In this document: one piece after another, positions 36,844 through 50,463 of the stretch
Position numbering within the stretch: position 1 is the first letter of the stretch
Layout of the letters: each line of letters begins with the position of its first letter
From: Rostratula benghalensis
Taxonomy: Eukaryota > Chordata > Aves > Charadriiformes > Rostratulidae
NCBI GenBank assembly: GCA_013399305.1
Contig: VXAI01000118.1
Coordinates: 521,188-585,187, forward strand
DNA length: 64,000 nt
Reading direction: 5' to 3'
Program-made: the position numbers and the translations under genes
The notes under the pieces: generated by a model
Seen by the model: only the letters and a program-made list of their open reading frames with translations
What the model was told of the DNA's origin: nothing
The model's database searches: none

Positions 36844-38911
36844 TGCAAATACCAAAAGTGGCTGGCCTTTAGCCAGGGTCCAGAGTCTGCTTCAAGGTCT
36901 GAGTGAGGCTGCAATGTCCAAGTTTCTTGAATGCTGGAAGTGCAAACCCGTATTTTTCTTCTTTACTACCTCCCTCTTCATTCTCTTGTTGTTTTATCTT
37001 AGAGCACAGCAGGGAAAAGTGAAAGAGGAATGGAGGGAGGTACTTATTTCTTCTGGAAATGGAGAAGAGAGATGGCCTCTTTGGCACAGGAAACACCCCT
37101 GTGCTTACATAATACCATTTTAAGAGCCCTAGCCTTAATATATACATGATGCTACATCTACTGGAGCAACACATGTGATACCCACATTTATGGTAGCAGC
37201 CTCCTCAGCCATCATTTTGCCACACACATCATAAGTCAACGGGATCTCCTGCATGTTGCTCATGGAACTCTGGCTTTGTGCCTCTCCTCCAACCAATTTG
37301 TACCATGCTCAGAGCAATTAGCAGCTTGCCACAGGGTAGAGCCAAGCCACAAATCCTTTGTGGGGTTCCATGCCATAAAGGTCCACTGGGACCTCTACAC
37401 CGCTAGAATGAAGCAGGCAGTCCCCCGAAGGCCACAGAAAAGCAGCTCCTTCCCTGCTCCTGGTCATGGAGTCACTCTTAGAGCAGAAAGGGCCAGGTGC
37501 CTGCAGATGCTGCTTAGAAAGTAGTCCACCTGTCTGGAACATTGTGGTGTGTTCAATCCCAGAACAAAACACACTGCCTCTCTATTCCATTGTGTCCAGA
37601 CTCTGGGTGGTGGCCTCATTTACTAATAGGTGACATAAGGGTTTGAGATCTGGACACACCTTGATCATTGTTTCTGGATCTCACATCTAAAAAGTCAATC
37701 TATAAATGATGCTGCAGGGGAGGTGAGTGAGGAGAGCCCCAGGTAACCTGGACATATCACTCCTGAGCAGGATGCAGAGACCCTCACTGAACGTAAGGTG
37801 AGACAACAGCAACTCAGCCTTGCTAGGATGGATTTAGCACAGACAGATCATCTTGTGGAGCAAAGTCAAACAGTTTTCATGTTGCAGTGAGAGGTGTAAA
37901 GTTGAGAAAGGGCAAGAAAAGCCATGGAGACGCCTATTTCTGCTCACGACATGGAAGCAGCAAAGAGCTGGTGCTGTTCATAAGCAGGGTGATATAAGTG
38001 TCCTTCTGGAGTGTAGGTAAGTAATACAGTGGAATCGTTCATTCATAGTAAATAGAACTTTGGGCTCCTCCTTCCTCTCTCTTTCTAATCCAGGCCTTAA
38101 TCCCCAGGGATTATTCAGATACCTAACACTTCTTTAGACACGTACTTCCCATTAAAGTTAATGAGAGGTTTCTAAATAGGAGGCAGATGACCTCAGAGCG
38201 TTTAGAGAACCTGGGATCCTAGCAGTCACTGATTCTGTCAATGAAGTTATTTCTTCTGCTGGTGGAAAAGAGAACAAAATGTGGCTCATTGCTCTTGGAA
38301 CACTCAGTGGGTACATGTGCTGCTCTGCATTCATCTAAATATTGGGACAGGTAAATTTTGTTCTCTGCAGCAGCAATGAAGCCAGTAGCTTTCTGCAAAT
38401 GAATTTCTTTAGAAATCTCTGATGTATAATTTCATCACCCATTTTTGAGCACTCCATTAGCATCTTTCATTCTCTTTCCTCTTCCTCGCAGTGTCTGTTT
38501 TGAGATTTCAAAATGGAAAAGTCTAGCTATCAGCATGCCTGCTTGTCCTTTCTTCACCAGCTCCTCCAGACAGCTGCATATCCTTCCCCCTTTGTTCTGT
38601 GTTTCCTGTCACATCCTTGGGATCTGCCTTTTCCCGGATTTTTATGATGTTGGGCTCCTTGATTTCTGGTGCATTTTAGCACCTTGAAACCTTTTCAGTG
38701 TATTTTCTTCCCTGGGTCTCTCAGAAACCTGTCTGATTTGCTAACTGCATGTCCCGTCACCGACAATAATAGCCAAATTTTGATTTCATGCAGGCTGATG
38801 TTTTCTGTGTTACATTAGCCAAGCTACAGCAATACAAGCCAGCTCTGTACTGTCATTGGCTCCTGGATGGTTGATGTGTGGCCATAGTGTCTTCGTATGG
38901 CTTATGGTGAC
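36844..38911. other. Unique non-coding DNA
   Basis: No repeat family or confirmed exon. The segment 37888-38016 lies between an acceptor-like TTCATGTTGCAG and a donor-like TAG|GTAAGT and is open in one frame over 42 codons. It does not resemble a known protein and is listed only as a finding. Confidence 0.45.
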
Positions 38912-39215
38912 ACAGAATCATAGAATCATAAAATGGTTTGGGTTGGAAGGGACCTTAAAGATCATCCAGTTCCAACCCCCCCTGCTGTGGGCAGGGACAC
39001 TTCCCACCAGACCAGGTTGCTCAAAGCCTCATCCAGCCTGGCCTTGAACACCTCCAGGGATGGGGAATCCACAGCTTCTCTGTGCAACCTGTTCCAGCAC
39101 TTTACCACCCTCACAGGAAAGATTTTCTTCCTAGTGTCTCACATCAATCTTGCCTCTTTCAGTTTAAAACCATTACCTACGTCCTATTGCTATACACCAG
39201 AGTCCCTCTCCAACA
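38912..39215 (-). mobile_element. CR1 LINE 3' end fragment, antisense
   Basis: A well-preserved 3' end in reverse complement: ACAGAATCATAGAATCAT, GGTTGGAAGGGACCTTAAAG, ATCCAGTTCCAACCCCCC, CTGGCCTTGAACACCTCCAG and GCCTCTTTCAGTTTAAAACC. It is close to the usual avian consensus, so it is probably one of the younger copies here. Confidence 0.96.
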
Positions 39216-42200
39216 TGTAATGGACCATCTTGCAAGGGACCAAAACTCTCCACTTTATTTCCAGAGATTTTCTGAATCTCTGCTGGCTCTTCTGGGCTTT
39301 CCAGACTCTAGCTTTCTGTTGACTGACAACAGAACCTAAAACCATAAAGGTTATCAGTTTCTAAGTCCTTCTCTACCCTGGCAGATCCATAAGCTCTCTG
39401 AAGGAAAACAAACAAGCCAGCAGAGCAGCATTCTTTTTCATTCCTCCAAGGAGGACCAGGAAAACCAACAGTCTTTGGCCTTCTGAAGCTTTCTAGAGCA
39501 CTTCAGAGAAGCAAAAGAGACTTACCCTCTGTAGAGTACTCTCCCTTTTGCTTTGTATCTCTAACCCCACCCAATGGCTGGATCAGGTGTGTGGGATGGG
39601 TGAATCCCTGCCTTATGGTATCAGTGGTAAAGTGCCAAAACAGCCTTGGTGCCCAAGACCAGCATGCTGACCCCCAAAGAAATACAGAGATTTCTAGCAA
39701 TATGACACAGGTGTTCAAAATCGGGTCTCAAGCATCATCTGTCCAGTCTCCAGCACAGACCAAACTATGTGAGAGATTTGGTGACCCAGTGGCAGCTGAG
39801 CTGGACTTACCAGGGCTCTTTTGGCTGCCATCAGAAATCCAGCTCTTGGCCAACGGTCTGAGCTGTCTGCGACAGATGGCTGGGTGCTATGGGATCATTT
39901 TCCAAGCTCTCAGACAATGAAAGGACTGTTTTTTTCCCAAGCCTCCTCACTGACTGCCACATTTAATGAAGATACATACTGGGACAGTCAGCACTTTAGG
40001 TGGTGAGACCATCAGTTGTCTTCTGCAATGAAAGGGGCTCTTTTTTCACCCTTCTAGTTACTGAAGCTTATTGAGCGAGACTGCAAGAGATGAATTATCC
40101 CAGCTGAAAAGTCTGGGCCTGTTAAATCTTGTAGGGTGGCTAGCTGGGCAGCACTATTGCAACATGAAGATGACTCAACCACATAGCATCTTTGTTGGCA
40201 TCCCATTAGCTGCTGCGGAGATGATTATTTCTTTATTGCTAAACAGAGTCTGTCAGTGGCTTGGGGCACTTCTGTGAAAAATGTAACAGAGGCAGAATAA
40301 TAATTCAAAACATGCCAGACCAGAAAGCCACGGCTCATCATATCAGACTCCTTCTGCCTGAAAATCAACCAGTCCAACTTGTTCAGGGTGGGTAAACCAA
40401 TGCCACAGATGCTTGTGACTTCACCAGAAGCTTCATCCTTCCAGGAAAGCCAGATCCTCTTCTCATACAAACGGCCTTACAAATACAGAAGCAGAAGGGA
40501 GCAAATAATTCTCCAAATGGAAGCTACATTTCTCAGAAGAGAAATTTGCCTTTCAAAGTTTTCCATGAGGCATCAAGCTGCACTTGGGTGAAGTGATGTT
40601 AGCAGGCAGTGTCCCATTTACTTTCCCACTGTGGGAACCAAACCCTTTTGAAACTGTTTTGACTGTAACCAAGGAATTAGAGAGATGGATGAAGCCAGCC
40701 GAAAGTGTGACAATCTCCTAAAGGCGCACAGATGGTGAGCAGACCCTGGAAACTGATTCACTTTGAGTGATCACTTTCCTGAAGCGCATTTTGGACAGTT
40801 TTCAACCTCTCAGTGGACTTGAGGAAACCTGTAACTTCTCCAAGGTAAAATGAGGGGCAGCAGGGAAAAAGGGGGAAAAGTATGATTTTTCCTTGAAACA
40901 CACATTCACACATAGTTAGTTATTTATTTGCCCTTTGACATCAAGAGAAGCTCATCTCTCAGAGAATGATCACTCGTGGCTCAGCCCAGATGGAGGTGGG
41001 ATACAAATTTCTTTGCCAGTGCTAACCATGAAAAGATTTCCCCGTTTCACCAGAAACCACAATCTCCCAGAGTTTCCAGACTGCTCAAGTGATGTATAGT
41101 TTCATAATTGTCCTGAAAGATAAGGGAAAGCCTCCTCTGTGGTTGCATTTGATATTGGCCTGATGTATGGGATCTCTCAGTGCCGGCTCAGTGGAGGGTG
41201 TCTAGAGACAGCGTGGAGTACGCCTCTCTGCCTTCTTCTCGCTGGGGAAACTCTGCTGGTGGCAGGCAGGATCCTGAGGATTGCAAATTGCTTTCCCACA
41301 TCTAAGATCCCTTTCATAGCAGCCTTAGTCAGTTTTTGGCATGAGGAGGAGAGTTAAAGAGCTGTTTATAGCTGCTCTGGAGCCTCCTCTACAGTGCTGC
41401 CACCCCTGCACCAGGGACTCAAAGGAGCCGCTGAGGGCATCCCAAAGGGGTAGGAGTGAGGCACAGGGAGGGAAAGTCTCACAAGTGGAAGAGAGAAGAA
41501 AAACTTGGGAAAAGGGAAACCTTCACCCACAGAAGCCCCTTTTCTTGGGTCAGTGCAAGTCACACTGGGCAAACCCCCAGGCAAAACACCAGTTTGTGGC
41601 AAATCCTGATAACCAGACAGGGCCTGATACAGCGACATTCCAGCTTGGTGCCATATAGAACGACTTAGGGTTTTCAGATACAACTCTGCGTTGCTTTATT
41701 TTCCACTTTCCAGAGTGAAATGAGGACCCTGTTAAGAATTTGGGATAAGATTGCCCAAGCAATCGGGATAAGCAGCTGCTAGATGGCACATCCATCCCTT
41801 GTCCAAATTTGGTATCCCACAGCCATGAAAGTCCAGGATGTCCCGCTCATCCCATGCAGGCAGAGCAAAAAGGATGAAATGTTATCTCAGCATCTGCTCA
41901 GAGAAAATGCTGGCACATTTTTCAGTTATTTTGCATTGGGAATCTGATGAACATTCCTCCATTATTTTGAAAGGATTTAAAAATAAGCTGCACGCAGATT
42001 TTGCAAACTTGCTCTCGCTGGTTTTAGTGGAGATGCACTAGGACTGCAAAGAGCATTTATGTGCAAAACAGCTCGTAAAAGGAAATATACAGTGCTTTGT
42101 TCTCCCACAGGAGGGCTAGTGAATTATTTGGGTAGAACCCACATGAAGTAAGAAGTTATTGGTAGATACTATTTTCCAGATCCTCAGCTGCTGTTATGTG

Positions 42201-44790
42201 GTATACTTCCCTCATTTATACTAGCTGAGAGTCTAGTCTCTAGGTCTCCAGATCAGAATTAAGCAAAAGACACCAAGAGGTCTATGGAGAAAGGAGCTTA
42301 TTATTTGAGGGGACTGCCAAACACATTAGATTTGGACCACTTTCTCCCAGAGATTTAATCTCAGAGGAACTGGCGAAACAGAAAAGGCCCAGAAACAGGA
42401 GTGAATGAAGCACATTAAGGCATTTATGCTGTAAAGCCCCAGTGTTTTCCATGTGTAGCAGCAAATATCTGAATTTGTTCAAAGCAGAGAGTTTCAGTGT
42501 AGCTTTTGTCATTGAAAAACTGGCTTGCGTTATGCATAAATCAAAAAGGAAGCCAATTTTATGGATTTCCCTATCAAGTCAGTCTTCTGTACCAAAAAGA
42601 AATTGGGTTCTGGTGCAAAAAGGCTTAAATCACCTTAAAATTCCACTACAGTATGAAGGCTTTTTAAATTCTCCCTCACCTTCTCTGTGCACAAAGGCAA
42701 AGACTATTATTTGTTGCCATTTTGAAATTACTCCCTTAAAAAATGTTAGTTTGTATACTCAGTAAAGTAACAGCTTGTGTTTCACTTGTGTGCCTGTAAA
42801 TTTCTCCACCACTTGTTAGAGGGTGAGTCAAACCAGCCTTAGCTCTCTGTAACATGAATTAGATCAAGTTTGACAACTAATATGTTACTTTCATTAAAAA
42901 ACCCCAGCAACCAAAATTAAATATTTGAATTTAAATGAACACATTTAAAACTGAAGCAAAGCTATACAGCTGGGAAGGAAAGGGATTTTCACAGTTCTCT
43001 ATGTTGTCGATCTCTGGGGAGTCGTGGTGCCCCACTGAAGCTTTGGGGTACTTCTCTGATGCAAATAACAAATACTCCTCCCTACGAGACCACTACTGGA
43101 GATCCAGCCCCGGATTTGAGACTAAAGAGAGACACCAAGAGGAAGAAAGGCACATGACCAGTTGCGAGTCAGCAGACCTCAAGGATTTAATTCCTACACG
43201 CAGTTCACTGCAGCTTTACCTGCATAAATAGGTGATGTGGAGGTACATTTGGGCACATTCTCTGCCTACGTGGGCATTAAAACATGCATGTGGGTGAGAA
43301 AGAGCAGGGAGGCAAAGGTGGAAAAGCGGCTTTTTTCAATGCAAGGTTTTAAAATTGGCTCTACGTACCAAGGGGGTACTTGGATGCCTTCATTCGTGAA
43401 ATTGAAGCGGATTAAGTCTCTAAATGCTTTTGTGGATCTGCGCTTCTGTAAGAAGCATTAGTGTCCTAGGATTGTTTGTTCCACTCACCTTGTTCCTTCA
43501 TGCAAATCGTGCCAATGTTGCACACTTTTCCCTGAGAAAATATCCTGCCCGCCAGTGCCAGCTCCTGAGTGCTTTCATTTACTTTGGAATACCTTGAACT
43601 GGGCTCTCCTGAAGTTTGGAGAGGAGTTTTCTAAAGTTTTTCTAGAAAGTTTGTATTAAGTGGACTGAAAGTGGTGACTTTTCACCAGTCTCCAGGGCTG
43701 TGCCTAAGCAACAGCATCTGTCCTGGCATACCCACAGTGCAGATCGACAGAGAAGCTTCCCCCATTGACGGGTAATGCTCATTCCTCCCAATTCAAGGTA
43801 ACAGTAATTTAAACAAACTATCAAGAAATACATGAGTGTTTAAACATGCTTATTCAGCCTTTATCACAGACAGAACTGGTCTTGGTCAACAGGGATTCCA
43901 GGAATGAATCACGTATGAGATTTGCCCAGGTGTGCCCATGTTTCTCTGCAGCTAATTCTGTTCTTCCTTTTTGAAAGCCAGGGGCAGATCCATGCCACTT
44001 TGCATTCAAGTTATGATCCTAGCAGGAAAAAAATCATATTATCAGCACTCTGGCTCCTTCTTCCTACTATGCAGAAAAATGCATACACTCCCCCAGGCAG
44101 CCTATCCTCAGAAACGTTATGGAAAGATTATGCAAAATAGTTCAAATCTTGTGGGAGGGAAGGGATCTCATGGTGCTTTGGCATTTAATAACCTGTCAGT
44201 GCAAAGCTGGCCAGAAATCCAGAAGATCATTTCAACCTCTAAATACCAGATCAAAAGAAGGTTGTGAGTGGAACCTATTGTAGGCTGCCTCTAGAAACAA
44301 GTCCCTGCTTGGTTCCCAGGGGAATGGTGGGTATTCTTGTTGCCCTCTGAATGGAAGGTTGTGATTCAAGGTAAGGTCTCTGCTGCAAAAGGCACAAACA
44401 AGATGGCTTGTACCTCCACAGAGAAAGAGCACACTGGAAGAAGCAGAATGCCTCTGTGTAAGAAGAAAGATTTTGTTGTCTAGTATGGAAGCTTCAGGAG
44501 TAAGGACAAGTTCTTCATGTGTTCATCTATATCTACACATGCTTAAAAGGACTGGACCTCTTTGGATTAGTTTCTGGTTGCCAAAGGTGACTGCAAAAGG
44601 CACAAAGGGGATTGTAAAATTGAGTTAAGCCCTAGCTCCCCCAAGTTCCACTAAGTGACACTATAGATGTTGATAGCCCAGGCATGCCCAGGTACTGAAC
44701 AAAGCTCAGCAGCACAAGCAAGAGGTCCTTAATGTCTGGGATGCTTCTGTGAAATTCAATTGGCATTTTCTCTCTTATCCTGCTTTAGCA
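39216..44790. other. Unique non-coding DNA
   Basis: About 5.6 kb with no recognised repeat family, RNA or exon. No CpG cluster is present. Open frames are all under 110 codons and overlap on both strands. Confidence 0.5.
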
Positions 44791-44853
44791 GGGGAGTTGG
44801 AATAGATGATCTCTAGAGGCCCCTTTCCAGTCTGACAATTCCGTGATTCTGTG
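44791..44853 (+). mobile_element. CR1 LINE, 3' tail only, sense (second subfamily type)
   Basis: GGGGAGTTGGAATAGATGAT, CTCTAGAGGCCCCTTTCCAG and CCGTGATTCTGTG match the CR1 tail variant that has 'GATGATCTCCAGAGG' before the CTTCC motif. It differs from the 'ACCTTAAAGATC' type seen in most other copies of this window. Confidence 0.75.
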
Positions 44854-46453
44854 GTCTGCCTCAAATGAGGAAGCCCATGGCAACAGTCATGGTTGACTCA
44901 ATCCAGAGATGTCTGTGACCTGCTTGCACTCTGTGGAAGACCTTTGGAGATTTGTTTCTATGAGGATTTTAAAAACGGGAGAAATTCTGGAAAACATAGG
45001 CTGATAAGTATTGATGATTTGTTCCAGCAAATTTCCCATCCCAAAGGTCAGATAGACACCCAGATCATGAGGGCACATGCTCTCACACTGGCTAATGCCT
45101 AACAGATCACAAAAGCTTAGAGTTCAGAAGTGCCAAAATTAATGCCTAGGAAGACATGTCCCTGTGTGCTGCATTTTCCGGCACCTATTGAGGTGGGAGC
45201 AATTTTTTCTTGCAAAATACTGAGTTTGGGAGTGCAGTCACCTCTGCTATAGTCAGCTGCGAGGGAGTCCTACCAGGGTGCAAAATAACCAAGCTACAGA
45301 GGAGTCTGCAAAAAAGTTACGTGCTGCCTCTGGCAGAAGTTTCCCTTCGGAGTGTCAAGTCTAACTTCTGCTGGAAAATTTCAATTGTCTGCATTTCTCA
45401 CTTCAACCAGGGGAGGGCAACTGGTCATCAGGGAAATTGATTCAGTTCACTAAAGCAGACTTAACTTTGCAGTCCTAAGACTCAGAATTCGTAAAAAGAA
45501 CTGGTCCTGAAAAAAAATCAGACTACTTTTAAAACATACCTTTTGATAAATATTTTTCCTAATGTAAGTAAAAGTAATCTCCCCTTGCCCCACAAGCCCC
45601 AGCAACCACTGCACTTTCATTGCTGTTCACTTTAACCATTACACTTTGTACATGATTAATCTGCTTTTGTGGCAAATAAAAGAGGATTTCACTTACAGTG
45701 CCATGAAAGCACTTCTGTCAAATTAAACTTGAAAAAATCTGCATTTTTAAATCAAGTTTTGTGTTCTATCTATTTTATACTGTGTTATTAATCAAACACT
45801 AACTAAGGGTTGTAAATTGTTTGATCGTGTGTTTTAGGGCTTTTGGTTTTGGTTTGTTTTGTGTTTGTCTTGGTTATTTTTTTATCTGGGAATTTAAACA
45901 GTGAAAAATACAGCTATTCTTTGCTCTATTTTTGAAGTCTTTCCTCTTTATCAAAGCGATTTTGAAAGAATATTTTTTTACAAAGTTAGGCATTTCATAT
46001 TGATAATTACAGCACTCACCACTGTATCACTTGAACCCCTCAATGTTTTGGCCCTGTCAGCACATAAATCCTTCCCCTCTTAGAGCTGCAGTAATGGCCA
46101 ATTCAAAGACATTTTAAGGGAAAGAAATATGGAAAGATTAAAAATCCATGTGTGTCTTCCTCTTTTTCTGTTCTTCCTAATGCCAAGGACTAATTTCCTG
46201 ATTCCGAGGCAGCAAGCTGTGCCAGCTGAACCTCAGACCCCTTCTCCTCAGAGATCCTCTGAGACTAGAGAAAAGCAGTTTGGTCCCTTCCACGCTGCAG
46301 GTTGCTGCTCAGACACCTTCTGTCCCTGCTTCACCGAGAGCTGCAAAGCAATGCCTGAACACAAAATGGCGGGAATTTGCTTGCTTGCATCCCACTTTTC
46401 CGGAACAGCTCCTACCCAGCTGGCCATGGTTTTACCAAGAGAGAATGAGGGGG
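44854..46453. other. Unique, partly AT-rich non-coding DNA
   Basis: No recognised gene or repeat. The 45.5-46.05 kb part is strongly AT-rich, with AATAAA and homeodomain-type TAAT words. It could be a conserved non-coding element, but this cannot be judged from one sequence. Confidence 0.45.
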
Positions 46454-46675
46454 TGTCCTGGTATGAGGTGAAACAGAGCCAACTTTCTGTTCAGTAACTT
46501 TGCTTCTCAGCTAAGCCTCTTCTAACTGTCTGAAATTAACTGCGTATTGGGCAGAACACTGTTCTTGTTCTAAACCCGTAAATCTCTTCATCTCTCCCAC
46601 TCCTCTCCTTGGAGTGAGAGGTGGAGGGAGAGCATCTGTCATCAGTCATCGGCCAGTGCCACCTAAACCATGACA
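46454..46675. mobile_element. Solo LTR-like element (ERVL-type) with 5-bp flanking repeat
   Basis: A 222-bp unit starts TGTCCTGGTATGAGGTG and ends CCACCTAAACCATGACA. These termini are imperfect inverted repeats with the TG...CA ends of a retroviral LTR. It is flanked on both sides by GGGGG (46449-46453 and 46676-46680), consistent with a 5-bp target-site duplication. No internal gag/pol/env sequence or second LTR is nearby, so it fits a solo LTR left by recombination. The family is assigned from general resemblance only, and the right flank is an 8-G run, which weakens the duplication evidence. Confidence 0.65.
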
Positions 46676-49600
46676 GGGGGGGGCTGTACTTTGTTCCATC
46701 ATTAGCAGTCACCCATAATGCGTAGCCACCCGCGCAGTACTTGTGTTTTTGTGTTTTTCATTGCAGGGTGGGGGCTCTGAGGACTGTGCAGCTCCTGGCA
46801 CTCCAGAGCCGGGCTGCAGACAGCCACAGGAGGCTGCATCCCAGGGGCTGGGGCTCCTGCGCAGACTTTCCCGTGTTTATCCACAGGATAGGCCGTGACT
46901 TGATTGGGTAAAGAGATTAATTCCATCTAAAAAGAAAGTATTCATTTGACAGGGAATGGTTGTTGTGTTTGAAACGAAGATGGCCCAAGGCAAAAAAACA
47001 GATTGCTTGGCTGAATAACTTGTTGGCTGGTCTCTGACTGCCTTTGGAATGATATTCGCTCTTCAGCCTCACATGCCACATAATGGTGGGTTTCTCCAGC
47101 CTGCATGTTTTCCTACAAGGACTTTTTTTCTAATCACTAGCTGAGAATCCAGCCTACTGTGTATGTTGTAAAAGACGCTGTTTATACTTGGGCTTTTCGT
47201 TTACCATCTGTGCACAGCTCAGCTGCAACATCTCTGCAGATCTGTTTCCCCTCTGTTGCCAAGTCCCTGTTGCAAGCCCTCAGAAAGCATGATTCACGTC
47301 AGACTTTCTAATAAAATTCAGGCTCTTTGCAAGCTCTTTTTTAAAACCTATCTCCCGTTCTCAGGAAATGCAGTGGTATAGACTTAATGCTTTTCTACAG
47401 ACTCACTGATTCATATCCAAGTGGCGCTGAAGCATAACCAGTTATACATGCAATCACTGATGCATATATACCCCCACACTGTCCTTGCTAACATGTATCC
47501 CATTCTCACAGCCATTGACACAAATTCATTCAGGCATTCCGACACTGGTACTGCTGGCACCCACACAATCCATTTGTACCACACCTTGTAATCACTTTTT
47601 ATTTTAAAACCCATTTTCTATAAGAAACAGCCATTGCACTAATCCTCAGGAGGAATATTTTGAGCCCAGGCTTCCTTCCTCAAAGTAGGACACTTTTTTT
47701 GACAATCAGAAACAAGCTACGTGCTTGGTACTTGTGGGTTTGAGTCGTCTGTCAGCACACAGATGAGGAGGTCTGAATACAAGAAGAGACAGACACCACT
47801 TCACCTGCCCCACAGAGCCTTGTGTCTTTGCAGGTAAGCGTTCTGGCACACATAGTATGGTCATAAGCCTTACCAGATGTTCAAATTAAAGACAAAACCT
47901 ATTACAGAAAGAAAAAGGGGACAGAAAAGGTACTTTTAATCTCTTTGAGAACAGGAGTATTTTTACCAAACAGTTAATTCTGCTTGAAGAGAGATGCTGG
48001 AGTGCTACCAAGAGACACATAGGCCCCAAGACTGGTTGTAAATGAGTTTTCAGATACTGCCCCAAATAATTCTGATGAAAATTTGTCCTCATCTTAGACA
48101 CTTGACCTTAAAGCTCTTTTGGTAAGAGAGAGGAATCTGAGTAAAGTTACGTTTGTTAGATAGTTTGCAGGCCACAAATAACCTGGTACTGCTGTGGGGA
48201 GCTGCAGAAACAGGGGTGGCAAGACCACATCTACAAAAGCCCTTGTGCAGAGGCAGAACGAGTCATTTCACTTCCACTCCATCATCCCCATTCTGCTTCA
48301 GCACCTGCATTTCAGTGGCCCCTCCTTAGCCAAGCCCAGGAGCCAGCTGCAGCTGAGGACACGGAGGAAGGCAGGGGGGCATGCAGCCCACGGTTTGTGG
48401 CACCCAGTGAGTGGCACCTGCTCTCCCACACCCCCTCCTTCTCAGGGTATCCGAGATGCATTAAGGAGGACTTGTCACAGGGCTTCTGTTCGTCCATGAC
48501 ACGACCACATGCTCATCCTGCCAACAATTTGAGATGTCTTCAGGGTAATAGGCTGGTGAGGAGGCTGCTGAGCACCTCTGCTGACAGAGGGGAGAAGGAT
48601 GTGCACCAGGGTACCGGAGGAAGAGAATGGATGCTGCAGGGAAAGGTCTGAACTGGGTGGGGCTCTGAATGCAAGAATTAAAACCCAGTGCATGCAACAA
48701 ATAAAGCACAGCATAGGAAAGGACTTTTAGAACTCTTTTCTTCAAAGTCTGGTGGCATAGTGAGGTGGCATAGTGAGTGCCCTGCAGGCACAGAAAGAGG
48801 ATTGAGAAGAATTGTGCGGGGACAGGGTAAGGTGGCCCTTGTACACCTGTATCAGTACAAAGGCCAAACTGGTTTTTGATCCCCTCAAGAATGAGGACTG
48901 GGGACTTGAGCTGCATGAACTTGCTGTTCCTTCTTCTGCCAGAACTGTGAAAACCATGAAAGCAAGAAATGCTGCTCCTCAGAAGGGTGAGGGACCTCCT
49001 GACTGTCCCTCACTTTAGGATTGGCTTGCCTGATTTGGTTTTGTTAACTTTGAAATGAGGATTTTTAAAAGGATCACATTATTGCTACTATTAGATCGCC
49101 TTGCCACTGTTAGTTTTCTCTCTGTTCTGAAAAGAGAGAGGAGGCAGGATCCTATTGGGCTGGTTATGACACTCCAAGAACAAAAAAGTCATCATGAAAC
49201 AGGGAATCCCAGGGTAACAATGCAATGCCATCAGTCAGCAGAGCAAAAAGCAGCCACAGCACACTAGCACCTCACCGTCCTCGTGTTGCTGTAATCACAG
49301 GGAAAAACAGGGAGCTTAACAGGGTTTGGATGGGGAACAATGTGGCAACCTCATTGATGTTTGCAGAGTTCACTAAGGTAGCAAAATTGCTCAGTGGAAA
49401 AAAACATTTGAGCAGGTCATCAGGCTTACTTTCACTGGGCAGAGGGCCAGTGTGCACCTCACAGGAGCATACAAGCTGTCAGCAGCCTTAAATATTAAGA
49501 TGCATATCTACCTACTTGATAGGCCACAGAAGGAGACCTTCAAGTGGGGTGGGTGACAGAGCAAACACACTAAGTTAGGGCAATACACCCTAGAGTACCT

Positions 49601-49732
49601 GGGGCTACCTGTGTAACTGGAGCGAGCTGAACTGATCATGGCTGGAGATGATGAGGTAACAGCCAAGACCTAACTAACACATGAAAGGGGCCAAGAGGAG
49701 CTTAGCTCCAATGGGGAGTGGAAAATCAAGAA
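46676..49732. other. Unique non-coding DNA with a small tandem repeat
   Basis: No recognised gene. A 13-bp direct tandem repeat (GGTGGCATAGTGA twice) lies at 48751-48776. A segment near 47710-47832 is open in one frame between acceptor-like and donor-like sites, but resembles no known protein. Confidence 0.45.
48751..48776. repeat. 13-bp tandem duplication
   Basis: Two exact adjacent copies of GGTGGCATAGTGA. This is a recent local duplication with no further context. Confidence 0.85.
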
Positions 49733-50440
49733 CAGTTTGGGTTGGAAGGACCTTACAGAGTTCCAACTGCCTCCTATGGTCAGGAACACTTCCCACCAGA
49801 CCAGGTTGCTCAAAGCCTCATTCAGCCTGGCCTTGAACATCTCCAGGGATGGAGCAGACACAGCTTCTCTGGGCAACCTGGGCCACTGTCTCACCACCCT
49901 CACAGCAAAGAAATTTCTTCCAAATATTTCATGTAAACCTCCCCTCTGTAAGTTTAAAACCATTCCCCCTTATCCTATCGCTCCCCTTCCTGATCAAGAG
50001 TCCCTCCCCATCTCTCCTGGAGCCCTTTTAGGGACTGGAAGGGGCTTTAAGGTCTCCCTGAAGCCTTCTCTTCTCCAGGATGAGCAACCCCAACTCTCTC
50101 AGCCAGTTTTAACAGCAGAGAGCCTCCAGCCCTTTGTGGCCTGTTCTGGACCCCTTTCAACAGGTCCATGTCCTTTTGCTGAGGACTCCAGAGCTGGACA
50201 CAGTACTCCAGGCGGGTTCTCAACAGAGCAGAGCAGAAGGGCACAATGTCCCCCCTCACCCTTCTGGCCATGCTGCTGGGGATGCAACCCAGGTTGCTGT
50301 TGGCTTTCTGGGCTGTGAGTGCACGTTGCTGGCTCATGTTGAGTTTCTCATCCACCAACAGCCCCAAGTCCTTCTCCTCAGGGCCGCTCTCAATCCATTC
50401 TCCGTCCAACCCGTGTTTGTGCCTGGGATTGCCCCGATGT
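49733..50440 (-). mobile_element. CR1 LINE, longest copy here, antisense, with ORF2 C-terminus
   Basis: This copy spans the 3' UTR and the last part of ORF2. Reading the minus strand from 50409 down to 50047 gives an unbroken frame of 120 codons carrying the CR1 reverse-transcriptase tail: [44 protein letters not shown]. The catalytic RT and endonuclease parts are missing, so it cannot mobilise itself. The 3' octamer repeat is reduced. Its truncated 5' end lies about 25 bp from the TATA box of the CpG-island promoter candidate. Confidence 0.96.
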
Positions 50441-50463
50441 GTTACGCGATTTGAGGAAAATTG

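Noticed and set aside
50047..50409. A 120-codon minus-strand protein-like frame
   Set aside because: It is the C-terminal remnant of CR1 ORF2, described within the CR1 feature and not a host gene.
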